This document shows, one piece after another, positions 46,933-58,080 of a DNA stretch of 64,000 nucleotides (its first letter is position 1; each line of letters starts with the position of its first letter). The DNA is from Usnea hakonensis. Taxonomy: Eukaryota; Ascomycota; Lecanoromycetes; Lecanorales; Parmeliaceae. A program made the position numbers and the translations under genes. Under the pieces are notes generated by a model that was not told the DNA's origin, searched no databases, and saw only the letters and a list, made by a program, of their open reading frames with translations. The stretch spans positions 41,201 through 105,200 of the forward strand of contig BLJB01000233.1 of assembly GCA_013423325.1 (NCBI GenBank), written 5' to 3'.

Positions 46933-48527
46933 CTTCGAAAAAGAGACTTTCACTGCCCATGTCATATCACCAAAGCCAATTACAATGGCCAACGTGGGGG
47001 AAGGTCACAACGGCAAAAATGTATATCATTTGGGCATGGTGGAGAGAACACATGAATCCCGACATGCATACTTTTTGTGACAGCAAGGAGCTTTTGCTTT
47101 TCGTACGGCGTGAGAGCGGGAGCGTGTTCGGCTTGGAGTCTTAGTACTGAAGCCAGGAACTGCGTCTGAGAAGTCCTAGATCATGTTCGAAGTGGCTGGA
47201 AAAGAGGGCCATTACCACTGGGAAATCGAGTGGGCAATGAATCCGGAGAGGCTGTTTCCGATCTTCACCAGAGGTACCCGGCGTTCGGTCTGAACCGATT
47301 GACTTAGAGCGAAACCACCCAACAGTCGAAGCAGAGTGGAGCGTTCATTTGTGGCAAGACTTCTTTTTCAAACGTGCAAACAATTCGCCTTCTCGACTTC
47401 TCCGAAAGTGGGTTGAGCGGCGCCAACTTCATTCGGAATCCGTTCATTCCTTTATCGGTCATGTTTGATGAGGGTCCAACATCGAAGGGTCGCAGTATGT
47501 GGAACCGAGCACTTTTATGCCTGGAGCATTTGCATTCTCGGTCCGTGGCTGCTGGATCTTGGGCCGTTGAGGTGGGAGAAAGCTTGAGGAAGACATAAGA
47601 CGACGGCGTCTTCCAATGGCTTTAGCATACAAGGAGAAAAAAGCCAGAAGAGCGGCTTTCACTCTTCTACTACACCTTCTATACCATAACTTCACACATT
47701 GAGCCATCTCTCCCTCACAGACCGTACGGTGCTTCATCCAAATACTCACTGGATTTTCTTCTCAAGAGGTTTGTACTACCTGGCTCTTGTCCTGCGATTA
47801 TACTGCCATGATCTTCTCGCCTCTATTACTCTTATCCAAGGGAAGAAGAAGTAGAGGAAGAAGAAGAGTATCAACGGAGGATTTTTGGCTAACGTGTTCT
47901 TCACGCAGAAGCTTCATCTTAAGAAACAAAACAATCGCACGTTTGATACACGGCAATTCGAGGTATGCTTGCCCTGGTTGAATGCAATGCATGTGAGAGG
48001 ATAGTGCCAGATCGACAGCCGTGGCAGAAGCCTGCAGGATCAACCGCCTTCCCAATGACCTTACACTAATGGTTCTCGCTCATGTGGAGCCGAGGATGGG
48101 ACGGAGGAGTCTTTATTTCAACCAGGTTTGCATCCCATTGCTTGATTTGTGCGATGAACCTCTCAAAACATTCTCGTACATAAACGCAATCCACATTGCC
48201 GAACACCGGGATCTCGGCACCACAGCGTTGACACCAACGGTCAACAGTCTAGGATACGGAGCTTGAACGGAGAAAAGAGGTCTAGAGAAGAAGGTTCGAG
48301 AAAGCTTCTGGAACGAATGGAGCCTTCAAATACACGCAGTACCCCCTCAACTCTTACGCACAGCATCTTTGGGCTTATCAATTCGACGACATGAGTAAAA
48401 TTTGCTCACATATATATATATACTCGCGCGCAAAATTCCGCCTGGCCCAATCGAGCAAGAAAGCAGGTGTCGCTTTGGGTCTCTAGAGGAGAGAGAAGGC
48501 CAGGCGGAGAGGCAGCGCGCGCTGGAG
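46933..48527. other. Gene-poor region with decayed coding-like pieces
   Basis: Several short frames switch every 100-250 bp. One (48021-48266) contains INRLPNDLTLMVLAHVEP..RRSLYFNQVC, which has the spacing of an F-box start, but has no ATG and no continuation. I read the block as decayed coding DNA, with low certainty. Confidence 0.3.
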
Positions 48528-48887
48528 ATGGCCATACCTGTCTGGTCCATATCGTTCCTTGCTCAATTGTACCAGAATCAGATCCTTGTCCACGTTAAGG
48601 TAGCCGAACACTTTTCTTTGACGATAAGAGTTGACATCGACGATCATCTCGACGAAGATATCGCAAGGCATCGTATGGTATCTGAACCGCTGGAAATGCC
48701 TGTGAAGAAGTCTCGCGGTCGTCCAAGGAAGGAGAGGGCGGATTGGCAACCTACTTTGAGCAAAGGGAGTGAGTCCTGGAAATCGACGAGGGCCAACACA
48801 GCCGCAAGTGATAGCCCAAGCGACGTGAACGGCACTGGTGTTTTGGGCGCCTCGAATGGCGGTATTCTCCATGGCGGGGCGGACTAG
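48528..48887 (+). CDS. Small protein with an AT-hook motif, 119 aa
   Basis: The frame starts at ATG 48528. It holds a hydrophobic-to-mixed first half (IPVWSISFLAQLYQNQILVHVKVAEHF), an acidic stretch (DIDDHLDEDIARH), then KKSRGRPRKERADW, a textbook AT-hook (GRP core between basic residues) that binds the minor groove of AT-rich DNA. The end is Ser/Gly-rich. The upstream frame is open to about 48402 without ATG, so a 5' exon is possible. No other domain seen. It could be a real small nuclear protein or the end of a larger broken gene. Confidence 0.4.
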   Translation: MAIPVWSISFLAQLYQNQILVHVKVAEHFSLTIRVDIDDHLDEDIARHRMVSEPLEMPVKKSRGRPRKERADWQPTLSKGSESWKSTRANTAASDSPSDVNGTGVLGASNGGILHGGAD

Positions 48888-49004
48888 GAACCTACAGTCT
48901 TCCCGAACACCTAGGCCTCGACTCCAGGATGGAACCTGCCGTTCCTATTCTCTACTTTCCAAACTCTCAACCCAAGATCCGCAATACGACATGGTGGCTG
49001 CAGC

Positions 49005-49307
49005 GCTGATGATATAGCTGCCTACACGGAGTCTCTTCCTTCACCTTTACTGAGGCCTCAGTCATCGAAGGCCGATGCCACGACATGGCTAACAAACTTT
49101 CTCGTTAATCAGTGGCCGAGTCAAAAGGTTGAAGACGCGCTTGACCACATTGGACAGGTACTCTCTACTCCTGTCTGGGGCCCGGATATGCTTGTGCAAA
49201 TCTCACGCGATTTGGATACAGCTTTCTTCGACGGCCTTCTCCGGGGTAGCATTCAGGTCTCCTGCGAATTGGATGCGACGACCTTCTATGGATTTGTGTC
49301 ACATTGA
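49005..49307 (+). pseudogene. Coding-like fragment, possibly SprT-like
   Basis: An open frame without ATG, ending at TGA 49305-49307. It reads ADATTWLTNFLVNQW, VEDALDHIGQVLSTPVWG, ISRDLDTAFFDGLLRGSIQV. The DLDTAFFDGLLRG segment resembles the start of SprT-like metalloprotease domains (helix plus FDG/N-L-R-G), but the zinc motif HExxH that should follow is absent. Assignment is tentative. Confidence 0.3.
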
Positions 49308-49558
49308 TGTCCATCACTTCTCATCTTCAAGCCATCTCTCCCTCATTCATTTGTGAACCACGAACACCACAAGAGTAATCGGCAATCATGATGGTCTCTC
49401 ACGAACCTTATGCAAGGAATGTGACACAGAGGCTAAGGAAGTTTCATAGGCATCCTGCTACATCCTTAACCATGGCGTCTCCCACACACTACCTTCCCTA
49501 TAAATATATGTTCCATTTACTGAAGAACTTACGCTCCACTGTTCCCCCGCATGGGTGC

Positions 49559-49897
49559 ACGAAGTCCATTCAAGATAAGGAAGCACAAATTTCGGCCTCG
49601 GAGAGTGGTCACGCCGCAACCCCCGGAAGAAGTCAATGAGAGTACTGGACGGGCGTTCAGCACAGAAAATTCATACGCCAGCAAGTATGTCCACCAAGCT
49701 TCTAAGTATCGATCCGGCGATAGAATACTGAAAGGTCATGTAATAGACTCTCTGTGATCCGAAAAGACCTTCGTAGTCTCAAAAACGTCGCGAATGGGAC
49801 ACGAAGCCCATTCAAGATAAGGAAGCACAAATTTCGGCCTCGGAGAGTGGTTACGCCGCAATCCCCCGAACAAGTCAACGGGAGTACTATGCGGGCG
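49559..49897. repeat. 97-bp direct repeat, copies 241 bp apart
   Basis: Copies at about 49559-49656 and 49800-49897 are over 85 percent identical. Both read KIRKHKFRPRRVVTP in one forward frame, followed by Q-PE-VN-ST. The intervening 144 bp is unrelated. Confidence 0.85.
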
Positions 49898-50076
49898 ATT
49901 AAAGGTCCCGGGCAGATGTTACACGAGAGAGCTGGGTGGATGGGGGTTGTATGTGGGCCGAGTACCGACTAGTTGGTGATGAAGGTCCTACAAGACATCC
50001 ACAATGCTAGATTGAGCACGTTCGGAAAGCTTCTTTTTGCGAAAGAAGCTTCGACACTGATAGACTCCATACATGA

Positions 50077-50409
50077 TCTAGCGATGTACCGAGCGACGAT
50101 GGTGATGGTCCATCTGGTGAAGAACACCGTAGTGGCGATGTACCAAGCCACGATGGCGGTGGAGCGTCTAATGAAGACCTGGGATCGAGGACAAGCGGTG
50201 CTACAGAGCGCGCCAACATTTTGAGCAACGACGGATCGGGCCTGAAGATTAAACTTTTTGAGAGGGGAGCACCAGTAACGATAAGCGTTTCGAGCGATAT
50301 CATAGCGAGGGCTGCTGTCTCGGGGGTGTCACTAACGGTTGGAGACATTATGAGGGTTCCTGTTTTTGAGAATGCGGACAAAGTGGGCAACGTCTTCCGT
50401 GACATGTAA
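50077..50409 (+). pseudogene. Coding-like fragment with Asp/Gly/Ser repeats
   Basis: Open frame bounded upstream by TGA at 50074-50076, with no ATG until late. It reads SGDVPSDDGDGPSGEEH, then SGDVPSHDGGGASNED (a 54-bp tandem duplication), and then an ordered-looking end (LKIKLFERGAPVTISVSSDI, VGDIMRVPVFENADKVGNVF). Unknown family. Probably the end of a broken repeat-containing gene, perhaps the same one that gave the 97-bp repeats just upstream. Confidence 0.35.
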
Positions 50410-51343
50410 ATCAGGTTGTTCTATCTCCACGTCAGAGGTTCACAAAGCAATGCGCCAGCAACAAAAATTTGAGGGGGGGGGGATTAGCACTCTTGATAGC
50501 CAGACTTCTCGCTGCAAGAGGAGGACATCCACATGATCTGTGTCGTATCATAGTATGTAGTTTACAAAGATCGTATAAAACCAGAACATATCTCCCTAAC
50601 CTTCTCTATATTAATCTCTTTCAGAGTCATTGATTGCATCTTCCTTTTCCGTCCACCCACCCCTGCCCCAGGTCGATATCGAATAGACATGGGAGTCTTC
50701 ATAGCGCAGTGGCAATGGGGCCTGAAAATACCTCTTCAGGGATCAGTAATCGGCCTACCCGTGGCAGTAAGATAAGCCAACCACTGCTACAGCTACCCTC
50801 CGTGTACAAGTGGTGATTTGCGTACGATTCGATTCGATTCGCATGGTTTGAATATGGCGAATGAAGCACTAATTAGTATTCTCCCTTCTAACCTCACTAT
50901 CTCCCCTTAACCCCCCTAGTATACTTCTAAACAAATAAAGATATTCCCACCCCGACCTTTTTACCCCGGTAGAAATCCCCTATTCTACTCCCTTGTTATG
51001 ACATGCAGTGATTTAGGTACGAACTTCCACTTCGGCGCTCTTTTGGCCTTGCGATTAGTGGAGTCTTACCACTTCCGTGACATCCCTCTATTAGTAATCT
51101 CCTCTCGAAATCTTACCCTCATTGTATAGCGCGGAGTAGAAAGCATTCAAGATTTAGAAATGAGGACCCGGCCTTTGATGGAAATGTGGAATTTGAGCCA
51201 ATGGTCAGCAATGTTTTCGGATTTGGCCCCTTGCAGTCTAGCAAAGCTCATCTTCAATCCCCATCATATAGCAAAACAGCTTTCCCCACCTCCCACTCCA
51301 TCCGTAAGCCAACACTAGGTATACCTTGTCCCACTCCCCTTCA
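50410..51343. other. Intergenic
   Basis: No gene seen. It contains an ATTCG run at about 50827 and an AT-rich block near 50870-50960. Confidence 0.5.
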
Positions 51344-51847
51344 TTAGGCTTCTCCCCTCCAAATCTCCGCATCTCCCTCAACCCCACCCCCGGCGCACTC
51401 CCCAACTCCACAACAACAGTCCCCCTTCCCACCCTCATATCCTGACCTTTTGTCTTTAAAAGAAGACGAGATTGTGGGTTCGGGTGTCGTTAGACGAAAT
51501 TGTTCCGGATCATTATCCCGGTCCATCATCTCAGGGTCTGGCGACTCGAATCCCTCCCAGACATCATCGTACCCATCGTTCCCAGAAGCGTCTCCGGCGG
51601 TATCAGGTTGTCTAGGCCCGTGAGGGGAATCTTTGCCCTTGTCTTGATATCCACCCGCTTTTCCACGTTCCTGCCGCGCCTTGGCCCTCTCCTCCGTCTT
51701 CCTGCGCATCGTTTGCCTCTTGGAAGCACCCTTCATTTTTGCCTCCAGATCATTGATTTGTCTTAAAGTGGCAGGGGTTGGGTTTCCGCCCTTATCGTTC
51801 CTTAAAGCCTGGATTTGGAGCTGGTAACTTTTACGTGCGGCAACCAT
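51344..51847 (-). CDS. Hypothetical basic/acidic coiled protein, 167 aa
   Basis: From ATG 51847: a highly charged helical N-terminal half (ATLRQINDLEAKMKGASKRQTMRRKTEERAKARQERGK), then an acidic segment (YDDVWEGFESPDPEMMDRDNDPEQF) and a Thr/Pro stretch. The last 45 residues (CCCGVGECAGGGVEG) lie in biased DNA and may be intronic or untranslated. No family recognised. The charged coil followed by an acidic WEGF motif is the kind of pattern seen in small nuclear or ribosome-biogenesis proteins, but this is a guess. Confidence 0.42.
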   Translation of the reverse strand: MVAARKSYQLQIQALRNDKGGNPTPATLRQINDLEAKMKGASKRQTMRRKTEERAKARQERGKAGGYQDKGKDSPHGPRQPDTAGDASGNDGYDDVWEGFESPDPEMMDRDNDPEQFRLTTPEPTISSSFKDKRSGYEGGKGDCCCGVGECAGGGVEGDAEIWRGEA

Positions 51848-53222
51848 TTTGGAGATGGGGATATAAAGTCAAATTGGATATGGGTTTTGAGTCACTGGGG
51901 GATCGCTGGAAAGGGAAGACGGAGAGAGAAGATGATTGTATTCATATGATATTGGAGACTTGAGGTCGAATTAACATTAGGGTCAATGACGCTATCCGTC
52001 CCAGCGCTGTTTCCTGTAAGAGGAGAATCTCAGTTTGATACAGCATACTGTATTTTACAATATCAAAATCATTGAACGCTCAGCAGCAGTAGAGTACCAA
52101 GATGGATATCAACGAGCGGAAAATCACTAGCCTTAGATCATATCATATCATTCATAGATAATATACAAAAAAATATAAACAAATGGAAATTTCTTGCAAT
52201 TGATGTTGGTCTTGGCATTTGTAACGTACGAGTACCTACCGTTTCGGGACATGGGATTTTCTTATACAGAGGACCTTGGCAGTACTCTTTGACAACTGAG
52301 ACCGACATGGAGGTACATGATCCCCCATATCAAAATGGATTCAGTGACTGATATTTTCTTATCCCACAGTCCCTTACTTGTCCGCCATCATCTAAGGCGT
52401 ATCTTCAGCTTACCTAGAGAGTGTTCGGAGACTCCAGCTCAGAAGAATATATTCAGGGTATATGAGTAACAACGATTCGATGAAGCATGTTTGCGTCACA
52501 ATCTCTTGGCTTGATCATCGTCCGCTATGTGTACTTTTCCCTGCGCTGATCCGTTCCCGTAGCTCTAGAAGGCAGCGAATTACTTTTCTGCATCAATCAA
52601 AGCGAGAGCTTACGAGTTCATGCATCTAGGTGACTATACTGCCTGCCTAGAAAGGACTTCGTTAGCTTCGACGGCAACACAATCAGAAACTGAGGAAAAA
52701 GGAAGAGCTGAAGAAGCTGAAGAGGATTGACCTTGGCGCAAGGTTCATCTCAGACCAGATTCCGAAGTAGCCCGCCATGTCATTCAAGCCATTTCCAGGA
52801 AAAAAGGCCCCGAAGCCCAAGATGTGTCCGTCATCTCGTTGATTGTTGATTTTATGCCAAACGGAACGGCAAGGTTTAGCGATGCGTTGAGAAATCTTGT
52901 TTCAAGACTCCAGCTTGGGTGACCCAGGAAACAAGTCGTGAGCGGGACACCCTGTCGAAAAATACCCATTGGTTCAATTCTGTTCTTCGCATCATTCATG
53001 CAAGGCGCTGCTTATGGGCTGTGCGCCGAGGTGCTGCCCCATTAGGTACTGAGGGGTAGTCTCATGCAAGTCTGTCGATCACTGCAGCTGCAACCGAGAG
53101 ATTTCCTCCAACTTATTGACAACTTTCTCAATTCCATTTTCCAAACTCTAGGACAGCCATTGTTCTAGAGTCATGAGCGGCTTCTGTGGGGACGGCTATA
53201 GAGCTTCGTGAATCACTTCGAT
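51848..53222. other. Intergenic, partly AT-rich
   Basis: No gene or defined repeat recognised in 1.4 kb. Confidence 0.5.
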
Positions 53223-56200
53223 ATGGATCCTCTATCAATGGCTGCCTCAGTGGCAGGCGTCGCTACAATGGGTGCCCATCTATCTCAAATGATATACAAT
53301 TCCATATCCTCATTCTGTGAGGCTGAACAAGAGATGTCAAACATCGCAAACTGTGTTTCTCATTTGGCTATGGTCCTTAATGAGCTAGAGGGCGTCCTCC
53401 GCCAGGACTCTCGAGTCTATCACAAGCGCATGCTGAGAGTGGTCATGGAAATTCTCAGGAACTGCCAAGGTGTCTTCCAGAATACTTCGAAATACGTCTC
53501 TGTAGGCCCTCAACATTCGACATCTTCTAAGCAGGCGCGGAGAAAAGTCTGTTGGTATTTTCAGAAACATCGTGTAAGACCACTGCAGGCCGGACTGGAG
53601 TCTATGAAATCGACTTTGAATGTTTTGTTGCATGTTGTGCATTTTGCACGTGTTACTGAGGCAGCGGAATCGTTCGTGTAAGTTCTTTAGAACTCACTAG
53701 TACCCAGGCCGCAGTGCCTGACACAGCGTAGACTCAATGCCGGAAGGATATACACCCGAGCGGACGTCCAAGAAGAAAGACAGATACTCGTCGGAGTGGT
53801 AGTAGACAATCGACGCAGCATTTTACGTCTCAAAGAGATTGAAGAAGATCGTGACCGACGACAAGATCTTCGAAACATAGCCGAGGAAAAGCAAAAATTT
53901 GAAGAGACAGACAGCGATGTAGCTTTTGGTCACCATGACGGCGACCTCAACATTGAGAGTGAACCTGATCTAAGTAAGATGAACGAAACCAAGGCATCCA
54001 CATTGTCTGGTGGGTGTAGTACAAACCCAAGCGTGAGTGTGAGCTTGTTTGCTAAGGCTGCGAATGATTCGGCACAAGACAGCGGCAAGAAAGAAGAGCA
54101 GAAACCCAAGGATGAGACCGCTGGATTTGAAGCTGATTGTTCTAGCAAGTCTGATGACAAGCAAGGCCATCGTACTAAGCATACTATCCCAAAAGGTGAA
54201 GATTATTGCGGGCCTCATGAAATCAACACAGAGAACGGGCACGAGAAACAGGTGAAAGGTAATTTCGATGACCCACCCAACGTCATAACAGACCAGAGTT
54301 TCGCTGACATGTGTGTTGGGAATATGAAAGCAGCGACAGACATCTTTTGGGGAGACTTCGACCTTGCATCTGTGAAAGACAATGAAACCAAGAACGGGCG
54401 AGGGTTGACGGGGCAAAGGCTGAACGGGATGGACAACAACAGTGAAAGCTCATGTGCATCGATGCCTGATCCGCACGTACCCGCGGAAGTGATACCTGGT
54501 TCTGAACGTGATGCCGAAGTCTACCAAGCTTCCAAAGACAGCTCTAATAATCGTAGTAAGAATCCGTTCAAATACCATGACGTACCAGGTCACGCCAAGG
54601 GAACGGACGAGCTGCTGAACACTTCAGAGGGACAGGAAGATTCCCGAACTCAGTCCCGTGCTTCTGAGGAAAGTGAGAAAGGGACTATGAGCAAATCTTT
54701 CAAGAGCCAAATGTCGACGCCTGGGTCGCCACCTGGAAGGGATATGGTAACGCCGAGCTCCCAGTGGTTTCTTAGCATCGTGCCTCACGAGTCAAATGGC
54801 TCAGCGTTGACTGTAAGCCCACACTCTGTAGAGGCAAACCATCCTGGAGCCCAAGCTGAGGAGACAATGAAGAGACTGTTACTCGAATGGACTAACCTCG
54901 ACCCAGACGCTACCTTTGCAGAAGAGACTTCTGGAGACTGGAAACGTGAATGCAATTACAATTCTCTTTTCTACGGACCAGCACCAGATGAAAGAGCTTC
55001 CTATCAGCCATTTCCATTGCCCTACATGCCTCAAGCATACCCAATGTATGCGCCGCAACAATGGTACCCGCCGCCAGTATTCAATCCATCTCCTCATCAA
55101 CCGCTAGTGTTCAATCCTCCGCCTTCCTCGCCACTGTCCAGTATCCCACCTCTTTTGACCGAAAGACAAACGGATAGTGCTGAGCTTGCTCGCTTGAAAA
55201 CGCTTATTCTAGATGAAAAGTTAGAGCAAGAGGGTAAGATTTGGGTCGCGGCGGCAGAAGCTTCTCCCATCCACTCTGTCGCATCTCTCACAACGGAGGA
55301 AGTGCTAGAAGACATACGGCAAGGTAAGATCATATATACGGAAGGAGTGGATCCAGTGCAGATGCCGAAAGAGAACAGCATTCCGTGGAAGGCGGTGCCT
55401 CCTAGACTACAGCCGGTAATTATGAGGGATTGGCTCGATCGAAAATTCATCTTTCCTTTCAACATGTGCCAGACCTGGAAGGTGAGAAATCCAAAAGCTC
55501 ACCCAAATGTCTGGCGCTAATGGAACGATCAAGGGACTCGATCATCTCATCCAAGAAGCTTTTGGACATCTGCTTAATTATAAGCAAGTGATCGAGAAAG
55601 GCTGCTACAGCATATCCCATGCAACTGGGGAAGTTATCCTTCCGTCAACATGGAAGCTGTTCGTTCAACCCGGCCTAGAAATCTACATGGAAGTATACGC
55701 AAATTCAAGCAAATCCGGTGGTAAAGCAAATGAGCCTGACCAGGAACTTCTGAAGCCATCGCATGTGCTAGAGGGTTCTACTGCTGGCTGTTCATTAGCC
55801 CTTCGGTCTGGCCGTGACGATGAGTCTTCCAGCGATGATGTCGACGATAAAGCAACTATTGAGACAACACACGGTGGGCTCATTGACAACGGTGGGCTCA
55901 TTGACGCAGAGCGGACGAATGCTCAATATCTATTGATTGAAAACATGCTCCTAGAGCAGAAAAAGGCCAGAATCGACGTGGTGATGAAGCTTGAACGCAA
56001 CAACCGTCTCTTCCAACTCAAACAACAACTCTTGGACCAGGGCGCTGCGATCCAGGCGCGGCTCAATGCAGCCAACCATGCCGATCAGGACGCAAAACTG
56101 GGGTGGTTGGAAAAGCAGGTCCGAGATCAGAAGGAGGAGCTCGACCGACTACCATCACTCTTAATTACTCCGCCAACCTCCATCGCTGGCGATTCACCGA

Positions 56201-56325
56201 ATAGGAGTACAGGCAGTCCACGGCGGAAGCTTTCTTTTGGAGCGCGCCTGTTGGCTCGAATGCCGTCCGGCAGTATTCGTTCCAGGGGCACCATTGAAAG
56301 CGGACGATTCTTGACTGAAGGGTAA
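53223..56325 (+). CDS. Large protein: fungal NLR-type N-terminal domain, disordered middle, ubiquitin-like C-terminal domain, 999 aa
   Basis: Three exons (53223-53675, 53727-55481, 55534-56325). The start MDPLSMAASVAGVATMGAHL is the usual beginning of the helical domain found at the N-terminus of fungal STAND/NLR proteins. The middle (~170-640) is low-complexity, acidic and Ser-rich. Around 640-690 it is Pro/Tyr-rich (MPQAYPMYAPQQWYPPP). Then WLDRKFIFPFNMCQTWKGLDHLIQEAF and YSISHATGEVILPSTWKLFVQPG match the ubiquitin-like fold (ULD_2 type) of fungal proteins of unknown role. A coiled coil (~845-910) and a basic tail follow. The 55482-55533 intron splits the ubiquitin-like domain and joins cleanly. 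The first donor is atypical (GTGTAA), so that junction is less certain. No NTPase module is present. Confidence 0.8.
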
Positions 56326-56776
56326 ACGACCCAAGCACATGCGCGAGATTTCATGTTCATCGAGATGTTATAGACGTCACAACCCCTTATTCTGAGCATA
56401 TCCAAGCGGCACAATAATACCAGCTTTTTTTCGATGAACCCGGTGGGAGACATAGGTACGGGCATGGGAAGCACATACATAGTACTTTCATTAGCAAACA
56501 TGACTTGACATTCTATACACTAGCTCGACGCATGATAGGCAATAAAGATCCTAAACAGCCATGATCCAATCTCGTACCTATCTTCCATTCATCTAGCAAG
56601 ATCCCTCCATTCCTCCAAGAGGAAGTTCGCACTCGCCACTAAGAGCACATTTAAAGGCTGGATATATTATATATGTATAGAGTGATAGTATCTGAGAGCT
56701 TTAGAAAGTATTTTATAATAGAAAAAACATGTCATAGTATACGTACCAAGGCCTACTCTGATCCCCCGCTGCAGGA
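56326..56776. other. Intergenic
   Basis: No gene recognised. Confidence 0.5.
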
Positions 56777-58080
56777 ATGGACTTCAAAATCCAAACATCA
56801 CCTCCAAAACAATGTCAATTGCCAGTAAGCATGTTCATCAAGACTGTTCCTTCTCAACAACCACCCTACGTTTAAATAGCCTCTTAGCCTTTCCTAAAAT
56901 CATTCAAAACGACCCTCGCTGAGATTCAAGCGAGGAAATCAACCCGCTTCGCCAGACTCGCTCCTCCTCCCCCCCACCTCAATCGCGTCCCATCAACTTA
57001 TCTCCAACCCATCCAGCACAATCGCCAACGGGACTCTAACCAAACACCCTGTCATCGCTCTCGTTACCGCGGGTCGTATACTCAATCCTCTCCATCGACC
57101 ACCGCCCGCCCTACAAAAGGAGCCGCTGTATCCAGGGTACCCATATAGCGATGAGTGGGGCAATCGGTGGGATGAAAGGATGACCTGGGCGAAGATAACA
57201 GCCATGGAGAATCAAGAAGTGGAACCTTTGCCTAGCGGCAATCTTGTGACAGCATATCTATCCTACCGTTCATGGTGGGAGATGGAAGCTGGGGCTTGGG
57301 GCCAAATACCTCCTAATGAATGGATGGAAAGAGGGGCAAGGGCTCGGCATGAGCAATAATGGGGGTTCAGTACCCATTGATAAATCAAAGAGTGACCTCA
57401 GCGGCACAGGCAACCGTGTTGTACCTTATCTTGGCCCCTGCTCTTCGCCCGGGTGTTGCTCGCGGGTCATACGACCCCGTTGGATGTTCGAAAGGGCTCG
57501 TATCCCTTTGTGGTGACGGGATCAGGGGCTCCCAGGAACCCAGAAAAATCTCGGTTCCTGGAGACAAGTCCCGAGAGGTGTACGAGATGGAGGTGGGGTT
57601 GGGGGCGAAACAGCTTCTGAAGATTGGATGGGTGGACGGGGAGAGGCTAGGTGTAAATGACAATGGGGTTACAATACCTATTGGCCCACCAGCTGGTATT
57701 CTCCTTCTAGAGGACGATGAGGACCCTATCTATCTACGGCATTTTTTGGCCCCTGCTGTCCGCCCGACTAGCCCTCGCGGCCAGTATGAGGTGCCTCCGC
57801 CGTGGTTTCGGCAGAATACCTATCCCTTCGTGGTGGGCCTCCACAATGTTAAAGCCTGGGATTGGATCAAGAAAAGACATCCGGATTACGCCAAGACAGA
57901 CCATCCGGATGACGGTTTGGCTTACGCCAGCCCGACTTTTCTTGTTCCCGCTTCGGCCCACGCCACGCGAACTCCTGCTGTTCCCTCTTCGACTAAGGCC
58001 ACTCAAATTCCTCCTATTTCCCTTCGACTAACGCCACCATATCTCTGCCAGTGCAAACCCGCACCAGACCCCGTGATATA
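56777..58080 (+). pseudogene. Gene with two G-patch domain copies, broken by frameshifts
   Basis: Two related segments are present. Copy 1 (~57275-57400) reads WWEMEAG, then one base out of frame LGAKYLLMNGWKEGQGLGMSNN. Copy 2 (~57587-57700) reads VYEMEVGLGAKQLLKIGWVDGERLGVNDN in one frame. Both are G-patch motifs, found in RNA-processing proteins that activate DEAH helicases. Each copy is followed by a similar block (LAPALRPGVARGSYDP and LAPAVRPTSPRGQYEVP), so the whole ~310-bp module was duplicated. Copy 1 needs a second frame change near 57410. The upstream open stretch from ~56897 lacks an ATG in frame. The start at 56777 is only a guess. Later frames to 58620 carry Gln/Ala runs. Pseudogene or sequencing indels. 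Confidence 0.6.
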
